Part shown: in pieces, positions 46,981 through 59,653 of the stretch
How positions within the stretch are numbered: the stretch's first letter is position 1
Layout: each line of letters begins with the position of its first letter
Assembly (NCBI GenBank): GCA_907164885.2
Contig: OU015503.1
Span: forward strand, 68,251,068-68,315,067
Origin: Dolomedes plantarius
Lineage: Eukaryota > Arthropoda > Arachnida > Araneae > Dolomedidae
Direction: 5' to 3'
Length of the DNA stretch: 64,000 nucleotides
Position numbers and translations under genes: made by a program
Notes under the pieces: generated by a model
What the model saw: only the letters and a program-made list of their open reading frames with translations
Told to the model about the DNA's origin: nothing
The model's database searches: none

Positions 46981-47056
46981 CATTAATTTCACACATTAAC
47001 CGTTATATTTAATTTGAATGAATGTACTCCGTAGCGAAGTACGGGTATTCAGCTAG
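46227..47056 (+). mobile_element. Helitron family H1 with internal (TA)n
   Basis: Starts A|TCCATATATATATATATAAA and ends with hairpin CCGTA-GCGAAG-TACGG, twelve bases ending in CTAG (47053-47056), then T. The (TA)n at 46923-46977 separates CATTGATCACTGTATTTA from a second, similar segment. Confidence 0.87.
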
Positions 47057-47927
47057 TTTTAATATAAAATTTTCATATGACGTCCGAGTATTTAAATTAT
47101 AATTTCCATAAAATACAGCTAAATTTTCAATTTACTGTATGATTTATTTGCATTTATAATCGGAAATCAAAATGGTCCTTTTTCTAAATCTTAATACCAC
47201 CAGCGATCTAAGATGATATAAAATAATTTATGTAAATAGCACCTGTGCTAATGTTATGTCTGATAATATTTATATATTTTATTCCCAGTATAAAGAGTAC
47301 ATTTCCTAGTGAAATGTTTATGATAATTAAAAATGCAAATGGAAATCTCCTACACGTGAAATTATCAAAATTTAGAACAAAAAATTAAAACAAGTGCGTT
47401 CTTGTTGTTTTTACCCTTAAATGATAGTACTGCAGCTGACAGATCAAGAACAAACAATTCTTATTATAATACAGTTAATAATATGTGGATTTCTAATTCT
47501 CTGAAAACTAGATTTTATATTCTAATCTAAGGGGAGCAGTGTTAGCTCACATGTATGGCGTTCCCATAATGAAGTAGCCTACGAATTTGTTATGTGGAAG
47601 GGTTAAAAAATATATTTTGAAAGATTTAAAATTCAACTGTTCTTTAAGACTACTGTGAAGGAAATGTGTCCAAGGATTGTTGATTTGGATTTAATGATTT
47701 TTTAAATGATACTCCGTAACAGAAAAAGAAATTTTACACCTTGATGCTTTTTTTGTTTTTAAAAAAATGCAAATAATATTTTCAAATTGAAATTATTCAG
47801 GGAAAAACATCGGGTACAGTGTGTTGTAAAAGCTTATAAATTCCTTTGGTGGACTAAATTTATAAAATGTATCCTGTTGCAACGTGCAGAACAGTTCAGG
47901 CTGTCTGAAAATACCATTTTTACCATT

Positions 47928-48362
47928 TTTTTATTAACTCGCTTTGTTTGTTTTTGTGCTTGTGTGTTTGTGTGTTTGTCCCGTACAAATCTTGAAATCC
48001 ATTTTTAGCTAATTTCCCGACAAGCTAGACATTTGAAACTTTTAGAATAGCTCAGAACACGACGAAAATGCATTCTTTTGGTACTTTTAGCCATCTTTAA
48101 GCAAAATTAAATTCATTTTCACTTATTTTCAGTTAATTTTGTTTTGTAGACTCGTGCAGCCATCTATTGGCCGGTACGGGAACGAAAGGTTAAACGCAAG
48201 TTAACTTCCAATTAACTTCATTTTCTTTCAAGTTGATGGGATAAGTCATCAAAAATTTTTTTAAAACGTATTTATTAATAAATAGAATTGTCAAGTTTAT
48301 TTGATTCAACAGAAAATTTAAAAACATGGTATATAAAAAGTTCTTTTTATCTTGTAATTATT
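47928..48362 (-). repeat. R3 interspersed repeat, copy f
   Basis: Reverse-orientation R3 from TTTTTTATTAACTCGCTTTG to CTTTTTATCTTGTAATTATT. The 98 bp beyond it resemble the first bases of the window. Confidence 0.8.
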
Positions 48363-48807
48363 ATTGGATTATCTGCATTTATGTAGCTGTAAATAGAAGA
48401 CACATTTTCTCCATAGGTTAACAATGAGGTGAGCGAATCCAATAGGGTAACAGACCTAAACAAACAAAGTGCCCCGTAATTTTAAGAGCTTTTGAATTAT
48501 TAATTTTTTTCCTGTCTATCCTTTTTTAAATTTTAAAACGAGTCCAAAAATGAACTAATACTGCAAGTTCATATATGTATGTCAAAACTTCAGGAGCTTC
48601 AGGAAGAGTAGTGGTAACTATAGTGCATAGGGCGTGCCCCCCACTGTAGAATGATATAGCAATGCATAAACTTCAGTGATCAGCAAAAAACGAAAGTAGG
48701 AAGGAAAATAGAAAGTGGTGTATGTCAAAACTCGCTACACTACTTATTATCTAACAGTACAAGAAAAAAATGCAGGTAGTCTCTTCTAACGAAACTACCG
48801 CGGGTTA

Positions 48808-48983
48808 TTAACGTAGGATTACTCGTCGTTGCTTACCTTTTTTCATTTTGACGCATTTGGTACTTTTCTATTTAACTGTTCACGGTTACTGGGTTTGGCG
48901 CGCTGCCAAAAGTATAATTCGCAACGGACTCTAAATTTTTTCTTTCCGGAGGACCGTTATTGAGGAACGTAATCCTACGTTAA
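48808..48983. mobile_element. TTAA-flanked MITE, family T7
   Basis: TTAACGTAGGATTAC at the left and GTAATCCTACGTTAA at the right form a perfect 15 bp inverse, TTAA included. 176 bp, non-coding; distinct from the CCC-tipped families. Confidence 0.75.
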
Positions 48984-49079
48984 AACACTCGAATGCAAAA
49001 TTTCTCAAATGTTTTCAAAAATTTACCCAATTTGCGGAAATCAGTTAACCCCACATGATAGTTAATCCTTATGTTAATA

Positions 49080-49164
49080 CTAGCTGAAAACCTGCACTTC
49101 GCTACTGAGTACATTCAAATTAAATACAACGTTCAATGTATGCAATTAATGCCAAAATAAATAA

Positions 49165-49233
<69 letters not shown>

Positions 49234-49908
49234 ACAATCAATGTCTACAATTGATGTTAAGAAAACAAAGAATATATTTATAAAAAAATCGTAAGGGATA
49301 TTTTTTACACAAAATAATGTAGTAGAAAATATTTAAATTAAATGTAATAGGACATATTAAAGAATATAGTACAGTTAATATAGTACAGTTTGAGGAACAT
49401 AATATATTTTATTGTATTTTAATATTTTTTTGGATAATGTGCAATCGTCTGCCGCATTAGGAAGAAAATTTTTTTGTCTATTTAGTTGTTATGCACGTGA
49501 CGATAAATTTATTTAAAGTACCAGAAAAAGAAATCACGTGATCAGCATTTAATAAATTAAATTCTAAAAATTAATCTTTAAAAATTCACCAAAAATCAGA
49601 AAATGGAGGTAAAGATTCGAAAAAGATCTCCTTTTAAAGGAATTTTTATGATCTTTCTCGTGATATAAATTTTGTAACCCTCAAATTATTATTTTAAATG
49701 CAAACTTTAAAGAGTGTTGCAAAACAGCTTAAAAATTTAATTTTAAAAAATCTAAGCAGGAATTTTCAAAAATCTTCCTTAGTGCACCCCTACACTATAA
49801 GAAGAATCGCCATACAAAATTTCAGCCCTTTAGGTCCAGCGGTTTGGTCTGTGCGTTGTATGTCAGTCAGTGAGTGAGTCAGTTACGGAACTGTTTTATA
49901 TATATAGA
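49080..49908 (-). mobile_element. Helitron family H1 with internal (TA)n
   Basis: Plus strand A|CTAGCTGAAAACCTGCACTT to GTTTTATATATATAGA|T. The (TA)n at 49166-49231 lies at the same internal place as in the forward copies. Confidence 0.87.
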
Positions 49909-50311
49909 TATGAAAAATATTCTTACTGGTAGTTTATAATTACAAGTACAAATGCATTATTTGGATTTCTGAATGTTTTTAATCGTGATGCCTATATTTA
50001 AATGTTGGTCATTCCTTTTTGAAAATTCTTTTAAAAAATTAGTGCATTCAAAAACGATTTTAATGTTTTTTGCGGTAGACACCAATAATTAAATACCATG
50101 TAAAAAGACTTTGGTCCAAGTACCTTTTTTATTTTAACCTCAAAGTCCGTTCTAGTAGAAACTTTTCCGATAGAAGAATTCATCTGTCAGTAGAGGACAT
50201 TGAGCGCAAGGTAGATTTTTACGATGCGTTTTGATGATTCACAACGTCACCTAAAGTACAAGACCATCTTAATCAAAGTGTTCTTTGAGGCGTTAATAAT
50301 TTTATAGTAAA

Positions 50312-50530
50312 CTAGATGGTACCCGTCAAAACTTGACGGTTATTAAGTAAACATTCCAATAAAAAAAAGGGTTCATAACCTTATTAAAATATTAGAAATT
50401 CATATGAAAGCCACGTGTGCTGGTAATTTAGAAATATTCAATAAAACACTTCAAAAAAATGTAAGAATATTTTGCGGTTATATTAGGTATTCGCTTTGAA
50501 AAGCACGCTACCGTACAGACACTTTTGAAC
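50312..50530 (-). mobile_element. Helitron-like 3' terminus, family H3
   Basis: Plus strand A|CTAGATGGTACCCGTCAAAA: read on the minus strand it ends in hairpin CCGTCAA-GTT-TTGACGG, seven bases, CTAG, then T. Related sequence recurs at 52081-52150. The 5' end was not found; the right limit is arbitrary, at the end of the recurring TAGGTATTCGCTTTGAAAAG segment. Confidence 0.6.
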
Positions 50531-50948
50531 ATATCACTATCCATGCGCCGAGTTTGCAACTTTCCGAAAATACAAAATTTGATATTATTGTAATATCTGG
50601 TTAAAATAATCCCTATATATAAAACGCGTAGGTATGCGGCACAAAAATCTACGATATTTCTACACTTCGAATGGCAACGGCTGCAACTACCGGATGTAAA
50701 CAGCGGCTGTCCGCAATTTAAAACCGCGTGTGTGTAGTGGCCGCATAAGTTACAACCGCTGATCTTTTGACAATACATGTTTAGACCTATCAAATCCATT
50801 GTTTAACCATGGACAGTTGTATGTAGGTTTATCTAGAATCCATTCTTTTGATTCTGTCGCTTTAGTATCTCCTACTTTTGAAATACTCAAATCTGTATAT
50901 CAAGAAGTTTTATGAATATCATAGTTGAAATCCACACTATATTTTAAG

Positions 50949-51350
50949 TACTTGCTGAATTTTTGCTCCATTTTATAAGTGAGGAAATTTTCCCAAGAAT
51001 TTATTATTTAATATGATTAAGTGTAGATATCTGAATTGTGACCAGTAATACATACAGAGAGTGATGTAATCAACACTGTATTTAAAATTTCCCCCCAACA
51101 ATTTCTTATTTCTTGTAATGGTAAAGTGTAGATATCTTAATTTTGAAAAATTGCTGAATTTTTGCTCCATTTTATAAATGAAGAAATTTTCCCAGCAATT
51201 TATTATTTAATATGATTAAGTGTAGATATCTGAATTGTTAACAGTAATTCATACAGAGAGTGATGTAATCAACACTATATTTAAAATTTCCCCCCTGCAA
51301 TTTCTTATTTGTTGTAATGATAAAGTGTAGATATCTTAATTTTGAAAAAT
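50949..51350. repeat. Tandem duplication, about 199 bp unit, two copies
   Basis: TGCTGAATTTTTGCTCCATT at 50953 recurs at 51152; CATACAGAGAGTGATGTAAT and AGTGTAGATATCT recur with the same offset. Confidence 0.8.
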
Positions 51351-51559
51351 AGTACATACAAAGAGGGATGTAATTTTTAAAATCATTGATGTGGGCTTTC
51401 TCAGTCTTATCTTTAACTCTGTTCTAAGGTAATGGAAATTCACATTTTTTGATCACGATGTTTTAGAATCAGCTTAATAGAGAATACCCCTTAACAACAT
51501 ATATTTATGATGACAGGTAATTGTAACATTCCTTACATATGTCACTTTCAGTTGCGTTG

Positions 51560-51615
51560 TTTTGCAAAAGGAAATTTAAAATTAAAAGTGACCAAGCTGG
51601 TCACGCAGTGGCTAG
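51560..51615 (+). mobile_element. Helitron-like 3' terminus, family H4
   Basis: Hairpin GACCA-AGC-TGGTC, nine bases, CTAG at 51612-51615, followed by T. The start was not located; the left limit given is nominal. Confidence 0.45.
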
Positions 51616-51661
51616 TATGGTTAAAATATAAATATATATATATATATATAAAAAAAAAAAA

Positions 51662-52466
51662 AGATGAATGAATGACTAACTTCATGTTTACATTTTCATG
51701 TCCCGAATATATAAAATGAATACTTGTTATTAATTTAATTGAAACGCTATGAAAACGTGAAAGGTATCGGAAAATTATAGACTTTTAAAAATTTAAGAAA
51801 ATTTTGCCGTTATGTTAGGTATTCGCTCTGAAAAGCACACTACTATACAGTACATACCGTAGATAGTACATGTAAAAACGTGATGAATGAATGACTAACT
51901 TCATGTTTACATTTTCAAGTCCCGAATATATAAAATGAATACTTGTTATTAATTTAATTGAAATGCTATGAAAACGTGAAAGGTATTGGAAAATTTACAG
52001 ACTTTTAAAAATTTAAAATTTTGCCGTTATGTTAGGTATTCGCTCTGAAAAGCATACTACTATACAGTACATACCGTAGACAGTACCTGTCAAAACTTGA
52101 TGGTAAGTAATTGAACAGTTCCAATAAAAAAAAGATTCATAACCTTGTTAAAATATAAGAAATTTTTACAGAATATTAGAAAATAATATTCTGTAAAAAT
52201 GTAAACATGAAGTTAGTCATTCATTCATCTTATAAAAAAAAAAAAGATGAATGAATGACTAACTTCATGTTTACATTTTCATGTCCCGAATATATAAAAT
52301 GAATACTTGTTATTAATTTAATTAAAACGCTATGAAAACGTGAAAGGTATCGAAAAATTACAGACTTTTAAAAATTTAAGAAAATTTTGCCGTTATGTTA
52401 GGTATTCGCTCTGAAAAGCACACTACTATACAGTACATACCGTAGATAGTACATGTAAAAACGTGA
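51662..52466 (+). repeat. Three copies of a 220 bp repeat with a fold-back
   Basis: GATGAATGAATGACTAACTT begins copies at 51663, 51882 and 52246; each runs through GAAAACGTGAAAGGTAT and TTAGGTATTCGCTCTGAAAA to ACCGTAGA. Between copies 2 and 3 lies an H3-like fragment in reverse and the fold-back 52163-52279. Short open frames are repeat artefacts. Confidence 0.8.
52163..52279. repeat. Two adjoining perfect hairpins (16 bp and 36 bp arms)
   Basis: Arms 52163-52178/52184-52199 pair perfectly around GAAAA. Arms 52196-52231/52244-52279 pair perfectly over 36 bp around a 12 base A-rich loop. The second arm is the start of repeat copy 3, the first is its inverse. Confidence 0.85.
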
Positions 52467-52698
52467 ATATTAGAAAATAATATACTGTTTTGCAACCTGA
52501 TGTGTTGCAATTTAGAACATTGAAATTTACTTGAATGTTTGCTGTCTGATTTGTTAATTTTAAATTGTTTTCTAATTTGAAGGTGAAATTTTTTAATACT
52601 TTTTTTTATTAGATCTGAAAAATAAAGTAATATAATTCGAGAAAGTGGCACAAAACAAAATAATAAAATGTCCCCTTATAATCACCTGAAATATTGTT

Positions 52699-53543
52699 TT
52701 AAGGTGACTGCCTACATTTGGAGCCAATTTTTTTTAAAAATCATTTTTTAAAGATTTTTTTGTTTTTTATGGTAAAATAGCACTTGAAAATTAAAAAATA
52801 AACAAAAACTTGCCAGTAAATACCATACTTTTTTATAAATTGGTCAATTTGAAGTAATTTTCAATGAAAATTAGCTAAAATGCAACACATCTGACAGTTA
52901 TCTTAAATGACCCACAATCTAAGAGAAATTTTAAAATGCAAAAATGTTGCAATATGAAAATTTCCCCCAATTCATCATTCCTCTCCTTATAAAAACAGCC
53001 CCAAACACAGTGGCGTATGCAGGGGAGGGGTTGATGGGGGTTAACCCCCCCCCCCATTTTTTCTGATTACATATATTACTTAAATAGGTTCAAGCTCTGC
53101 ACTGATTGCTGAAAACTACTTTTTCATAGTAACCCCCCCCCCCACTTTTGAAAATTTTGGCGTATGCTGCTGCCCAAACAAAAACTATTTAACTATTTAT
53201 TATTATGCATCAATTATTGAGCGTCATTTCATTAACAATAGCATCTAAAACATTTCCCGAAAATTTTATCAAATTATATGTATTATTGTGTGAAATATCA
53301 TGATAACGGTAAAGATTTGTGCTAAAAACATAATTCTGAGAAAAACTCAGTTCAAGTTGTTTGCCACTTCAATTTTGTAGCAGACATTTTTTAAAATAGC
53401 TATAACTCTGCTTCTAATTGATGTAGAATGAAAATCAAAACGGTTTTGAAAAGAGAAAAGATTGAATTGCACGATTCCTGGAAAAAATAAAATTGACCAA
53501 AATAGTCAAAAAATGAAATTTTCAACGTAGGCAGTCACCTTAA
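52699..53543. mobile_element. TTAA-flanked element, family T6, carrying a hAT-like MITE
   Basis: TTAAGGTGACTGCCTAC at the left and GTAGGCAGTCACCTTAA at the right form a perfect 17 bp inverse. 845 bp including the nested insert 53008-53172. Non-coding. Confidence 0.8.
53008..53172. mobile_element. hAT-like 165 bp MITE nested in T6
   Basis: Starts CAGTGGCGTATGCAGGGG, ends GGCGTATGCTGCTG. The octamer CCCAAACA is present at 53000-53007 and 53173-53180. CAG/CTG tips and 8 bp duplication fit hAT. Two C-runs mark the interior. Confidence 0.75.
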
Positions 53544-53734
53544 AAGATACACTATCATCGCAATAGAATGCTTTACTAAAAATTATTACAGTGAGGTTTT
53601 TTTAAAAAAATATTGAAGTTTATAATTAAAAAACGTTCTTGGAAAAAAAAACCATGCTTGCAGCTGATTTTAAAATCCGACTTGTACAGTCTAACTAATG
53701 CAGCCAGATATTTAGAAACAATACTGCTAATTCA

Positions 53735-54860
53735 ATCTATTTCAATGTAATATAAATATTTTATATAATCATGTATTATGCTATATATATGTATAAATAG
53801 GCTATGTATAAATATATTAAACAAAAATAAAATATATAAATAAAATCAGATTAAAATATCATGCAAATTATTCACGTGCAAATAATTTTTGCATGTGTAT
53901 TTCAATTTAATGTACATATATTATATCTTATGCTATATATATGTATAAATAGGCTAAGTATAAATATATTAAGCAAAAATACAATATATAAAGAAAATCA
54001 GATTAAAATATCATGCAAATTATTCACGTGCGAAAAATTTTTGCACGTGTATTTCAATTTAATGTACATATATTATATATTATGCTATATATATGTATAA
54101 ATAGGCTATGTATAAATATATTAAGCAAAAATAAAATATATAAAGAAAATCAGATTAAAATATCATGCAAATTATTCACGTGCAAAAAATTTTTGCATGT
54201 GTATTTCAATTTAATGTACATATATTATATCTTATGCTATATATATGTATAAATAGGCTATGTATAAATATATTAAGCAAAAATAAAATATATAAAGAAA
54301 ATCAGATTAAAATATCATGCAAATTATTCACGTGCAAAAAATTTTTGCACGTGTATTTCAATTTAATGTACATATATTATATGTTATGCTATATATATGT
54401 ATAAATAGGCTATGTATAAATATATTAAGCAAAAATAAAATATATAAAGAAAATCAGATTAAAATATCATGCAAATTATTCACGTGCAAAAAATTTTTGC
54501 ACGTGTATTTCAATTTAATGTACATATATTATATATTATGCTATATATATGTATAAATAGGCTATGTATAAATATATTAAGCAAAAATAAAATATATAAA
54601 GAAAATCAGATTAAAATATCATGCAAATTATTCACATGCAAAAAATTTTTGCATGTGTATTTCAATTTAATGTACATATATTATATCTTATGCTATATAT
54701 ATGTATAAATAGGCTATGTATAAATATATTAAGCAAAAATAAAATATATAAAGAAAATCAGATTACAATATCATACAAATTATTCACGTGCAAAAAATTT
54801 TTGCATGTGTATTTCAATTTAATGTACATATATTATATATTGTTAAATATATATATATAT
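53735..54860. repeat. 152 bp satellite-like array with E-box palindrome
   Basis: About seven units at exact 152 bp spacing (unit mark at 53861, 54013, 54165, 54317, 54469, 54621, 54773). Each unit has ATGCAAAT, then CACGTGCAAAAA-A-TTTTTGCACGTG or a variant, then ATATATGTATAAATAGGCTA. Units are over 95 percent alike by eye in the middle and decay at both ends. The 79-codon open frame in each unit is a by-product of the repeat. Confidence 0.92.
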
Positions 54861-55844
54861 GTATAAATATATAAATATATGTATAAATATATATTAAGCA
54901 AAAATAATATATATAAACTAAAGAAATTCTGATTAAAAATCATACAAAGTTATTGAATCGTTACTAAACACGTATTAGATGTGGAATATATAGAATTCCA
55001 TGTGTTGTAAATGCAAAAAATCTGTATACTGAAGATTTGGCCTTTTGAACCGGCTAGCTTTTGTGACGTACAGTTTGGAACATATCACTGCGCATGCGTC
55101 AAGTTTGCAACTAAATTCGACATTATTGTAATATTAAATTGTAATACTGTATTGTAATATATATTATATATTATGTATTAAAAAATATATAGTATATATT
55201 AAAATATATATATTATATATGGTTAAAATAATGAAAACCTGTTTTACTGTGAAAAAAATTCTGATTAAATTTTTCTTAAATTAACGAATCACGGTGAATG
55301 AATGACTCACTTGTGTTTACATTTTCAAGTTCTGAGAAACACTATGATAACGCGAAAGGTGGCGGAAAAGAGATAATTCTCTAATGAAGAGATAATTTTG
55401 AAATAAAATTGATCGAAATAAAGTTGATTTGTGTCGATATTACGCTGTTTTAATTACAATTATTTGGGTTTAGTTGGCAAATAATCTTTTTGAACTTTAC
55501 TTTTAACTTGTTAAGCCTAACTCATAAAACAAAATGGATGCCAAATGGATGGATATGAGGTGGTCGCTCCGGACGCGTTACGGACAGAGTCGACTACAGA
55601 ACACGGCAACTATTATAAGGATACTACTTAGTAATATATACACGTACACCGTACATCGCCAAACGATCTTTGAGCTCCGCCCAGGTTTAGAAGTGTTTGT
55701 TAGAACATACTAACCTCTTACATCGTATGGTCGATGTTTCTTGTCGTATAGTAGACATTTGAATTTCGATACTGTTATGGTTCCGTAAATATTCGGAGAT
55801 AAACTTTGTCCGTTATGTTGTTATATTTAGGTATATCAATTGAA

Positions 55845-56275
55845 TAATTCACAGTCCATCGATATTAATCGAACCAGGAAACGTATAACATTTAGTTCAT
55901 AATCTTGCTGAATTGGCTCATTGGCCTTGCTGAAGAGTACATAACAAAACTGAGGTTCAAGGTTGCTGCAAGGGTTATGCATTTGCAGTTATGCCCGGTA
56001 AAAAAAAGTTACAAAAGTTACAAAAGTCAGAACATGGATTAAGGGGCGATACTTTGATGAGACAACACGGGAAACTTTCGAATAGGGGTTTAATTAATGA
56101 AGGTGGAATGATATTATTTCATATATATATATATATATATTATTTCATATATATATATATATATATGAATACAAATGTAAATCAAGGTTAATTATGTTAA
56201 TAAAAATTTGAGTAATGTTGTGTAATGTTAAATAGTATTTTAGTTAAACATTTTTCGTTGTACAATATTGTGGTA
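55845..56275. repeat. Unclassified repeat R4, copy 1
   Basis: Contains CATCGATATTAATCGAACCA, GAACATGGATTAAGGGGCGA, a (TA)n and TTTTCGTTGTACAATATTGT. The part 55850-56010 recurs directly at 56310-56490; the part 56020-56270 recurs inverted at 57185-57435. Confidence 0.7.
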
Positions 56276-56309
56276 TATCGATGGTGTATCGATTGTGGTA
56301 TATCGTGGT

Positions 56310-56490
56310 GTATCGATGGTGAAGTCCATCGATATAAAACGAACCATGGAACGCATAATATTTAGTTCATAATCTTGCTGAATTGGCTCATTGCCCTTGC
56401 TGAAGAGAACATAAAAAAACTGAGGTTCAAGGCTGCTGCAAGGGTTATGTATTTGCAGTTATGCCCGGTACAAAAAACGTTACAAACAGC
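56310..56490. repeat. R4, partial direct copy
   Basis: Shares TTTAGTTCATAATCTTGCTG, TTGCTGAAGAG and GCAAGGGTTATG with 55880-55990. Confidence 0.7.
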
Positions 56491-57184
56491 AGCGTTTACC
56501 ATACATTTTTTCTCGAAGAACTTAATAACAATTCAGATAGAAGGGGGTCTATCCATGCAGAAAACACAAATTAACTTTAAGGTGTTCAAATGTGTACCAT
56601 TTGTCAATAAATTACCATAACTATTTTAACAGCAATGTTTGTTTTCTGTCTCCGTGTGGAGAGGTTTCTCTGTTTACGTACAGAAACACTCATTTGCAAT
56701 TTCTAGTGTATGAATTCCGACGCTTCTGAAATACTCCTGAATATTTATTAAGCTCACAATGATCTCTTTGGGATTCGAGAGGGCCTATTATACACTCTAA
56801 TGAACGAACGGCTGCGAAAGAATTGATACTTTGTAACAACACGTTGTTAGTATTTACATTTTAATGAACACGATTCTCGGGGTGTACTCTGATTACGCTT
56901 CTTGTCCCGCCTGACAGTACACCCAGACAGTATTATAACCCGGTAGTTCAATGATGTTTGGTTGCAGACTATGGTCCAGAAGTCCTGTATGGAAATATTT
57001 GCATAGGCATGTTTTAACTTAAATTCGTACGTATATTCCAATGTTACGAATGCTGATTGAATAGCTATTGTTTGCATTATTACATAACTATTCGAGTCGC
57101 TGTTCCTTTCATCTATGCAAGAATTTGTGATGTGAAGTATTGAGTTAGAAAATTATACAACATAGTTATATAGCGTTTAAGAAT

Positions 57185-57270
57185 ATACACCACAATATTG
57201 TACAACGAAAAATGTTTAACTAAAATATCATTTAACATTACACAACATAATTAACCGTGATTTACATTTG

Positions 57271-57345
<75 letters not shown>

Positions 57346-57435
57346 ATATAATTCCACCTTCATTAATTAAACGCCCATTCGAAAGTTTGACGTGTTGTCT
57401 CATTAAAGAATCGCCCCTTAATCCATGTTCTGACC
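57185..57435. repeat. R4, inverted copy
   Basis: ACAATATTGTACAACGAAAA, a long (TA)n at 57276-57339, and TCGCCCCTTAATCCATGTTC are the reverse complement of 56020-56270. Together they form a fold-back with about 250 bp arms and a 0.9 kb spacer. Confidence 0.75.
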
Positions 57436-57567
57436 TAAAAGTAACCAAATTAACCAACTAAATTATCCCCTAATGCATGTGTAAAGAGTAAGTTGTTTTC
57501 AAAAACAAAGTGATACATTCCTTCTAGAAATTTCGAGAGATCGTTCGATGCTAACGTGCGAGGTCAG

Positions 57568-58000
57568 ATGATCTCAGTTAACCAATTAAAAGTTGGCGCT
57601 CTGGCATTTCTAGTCGAGCAAGTGTTCTTTCGGAGCTTTTGTTCTGCAACTGTCTATACTGCATGTCGTGTTAACGCGCTGCGTCCTTTCTCCGTTCTTT
57701 TGTGCATTTCCGGCAGGACTTGGAGTATGTTATTATGATATGGCGTCCATAACGGATATCCAATCGTTGTGTTGTGAATCTACGATGTAACTCCACTCCA
57801 GGACTGTTTGATTGTGATATGTTAAAATGTGCCTAAGTGTTCTCCCATGATAAGGCGATCTCCATCCAGTGATTGTTCCAGGAATAAAGACGATATTATG
57901 AATAAATGGTTACGCCTTGTCACTCTGCCATGACCCTACCACATGCGTGCCTAGCCCGGTAATTCGACTACACTGAGGGTCAACGGTATCTCTTAGGGAC
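57568..58000 (+). other. GC-richer unclassified block, possible LTR-like sequence
   Basis: TTAACCAATTAAAAGTTGGC and later GTGCATTTCCGGCAGGACTT resemble, in reverse, 58790-58920 (ACCAATTAAAAGTTCAGC, TTTGCCACAGGACTG). Probably two relatives of one retroelement or SINE family in opposite orientations; no ends identified. Confidence 0.3.
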
Positions 58001-58008
58001 TGTTATTT

Positions 58009-58012
<4 letters not shown>

Positions 58013-58081
<69 letters not shown>
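58013..58081. repeat. (CA)n-(TA)n-(TG)n palindromic microsatellite
   Basis: CACACA passes through TATATA into TGTGTG, so the whole tract can fold on itself. Confidence 0.95.
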
Positions 58082-58082
<1 letters not shown>

Positions 58083-58531
58083 GGTGGGTGTTTGTTTGTT
58101 TGTTTAAGTAACAATAACGCCACACCACTGAATATTCTATTTCAGTCTTCTGTTTCTCATTCTATAACTAACATCCGAGTTCTTTCTATATTCGCCTAGA
58201 TGTAACCTGGGCATATGACACCACAGGTGGTCGCGTGGAAAACAGAAACTAAATTGAATATACGCTGGTGTGAGCGTCGATTTCATGGACTTTGAGATGG
58301 AAACGAAGATTTAATGGACACCATTATCCATTCTCTCTATTTGTAAATATATTCTACTCCAATATACATTTAGTAAAATATGTGCTTAATTATTCGATAA
58401 CCATAATATGCTTAGAGTAATAAAATTAGTATTCAGCTTAATCGAATTAATTGTTTTGGAGTCTATGTCTCCAAGCCCGGACTACCAAGTCGAATGCACG
58501 TTCCGTTGTTTTACCGGATATTGTCGTTAAG

Positions 58532-58643
<112 letters not shown>

Positions 58644-59152
58644 ATAAGTGGAGTAAGTTTGGGGTGTAGTCGTTGAGTTCAGTAGGTAGAGGAATTCAAA
58701 GTTAAAAGAATTAGTCCACAAAGAATTCTTTGTGAATTATCATATCTCAACACTGCCATGAGGCTATCGGAGCAGCACAGGATAAAACAAGAAACAAAGT
58801 GAATCAGCGCGCCCAAATTATACATCCTATCAGTCCTGTGGCAAACACACAAAGGCGCGAAGCGACGCTCAGATCTCGAAAAGGTAGAGGCACGCTGAAC
58901 TTTTAATTGGTTAGAAACGGACACATGACCTCATCACACCACTACCACGAGGTCACGCCCAGCTTCTAGAACACCCCTGTTATGTAAGCTCTATTTCCAC
59001 ACGTGGCATTTAAGGGGAAACTAATAGATTACATTGGTTAGATATAGATCAAATTCAGAAATGAGGGACGGTGTTCTGTTGCGATAAGTTGAAAGAATTT
59101 TGAACAGGCGTTTTAATGATAACGAAACGGTTTGAAATTTATTTCAGATATA

Positions 59153-59653
59153 CGGGTGGGCGAAAAGTCCTTGACACATTTCAGAAAATAATATATAAAA
59201 TAGAAATTGCCATAAAAGAGTTCAGTTTGCGGTCACTTCTTTAATAGAATGTTAAGTTTTTTTATCAACAGAAAATTTCGAACTGCTACCAAAAGAGGGC
59301 GCCACGGGACCAAAAGTCCATAGAATGACATTTTATATAAAAAACTTTTTAATAGTTACCCTTACATAATAGGTTTCTTGTTACCAAATTTCGATATGGG
59401 CATCTTTCGTAGGTCGTGTCACATCTAGAAGTGACGTCTAGCTCGTGTGACTTCGATGATCCGTGTCTTGAGCTGTGTAATGTCGGTCATTTTCGAAGCG
59501 AAGACTTTGTCCTTGACATATCCCCACAAGAAAAATTCAAGCGGAGTTAAATCTGGAGACCTAGGTGGCCATACTAGTGGACCATCTCGTCCAATCCATC
59601 GCTGAGGGAATTGTGTATCGAGGTAGCTGAAATGTGTCAAGGACTTTTCGCCC

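Noticed and set aside
50428..50799. 123-codon minus-strand frame with CxxCGHYTH and CSRCHSKC motifs
   Set aside because: It looks zinc-finger-like, but it lies in sequence whose parts recur at 51780, 52380 and 55060 with disrupted frames, so it is repeat DNA; a decayed mobile-element protein cannot be excluded.
53861..54866. Six successive 79-81 codon open frames of nearly identical sequence
   Set aside because: They repeat at exactly 152 bp with the satellite unit; there is no start context, no family similarity, and the frames overlap each other.
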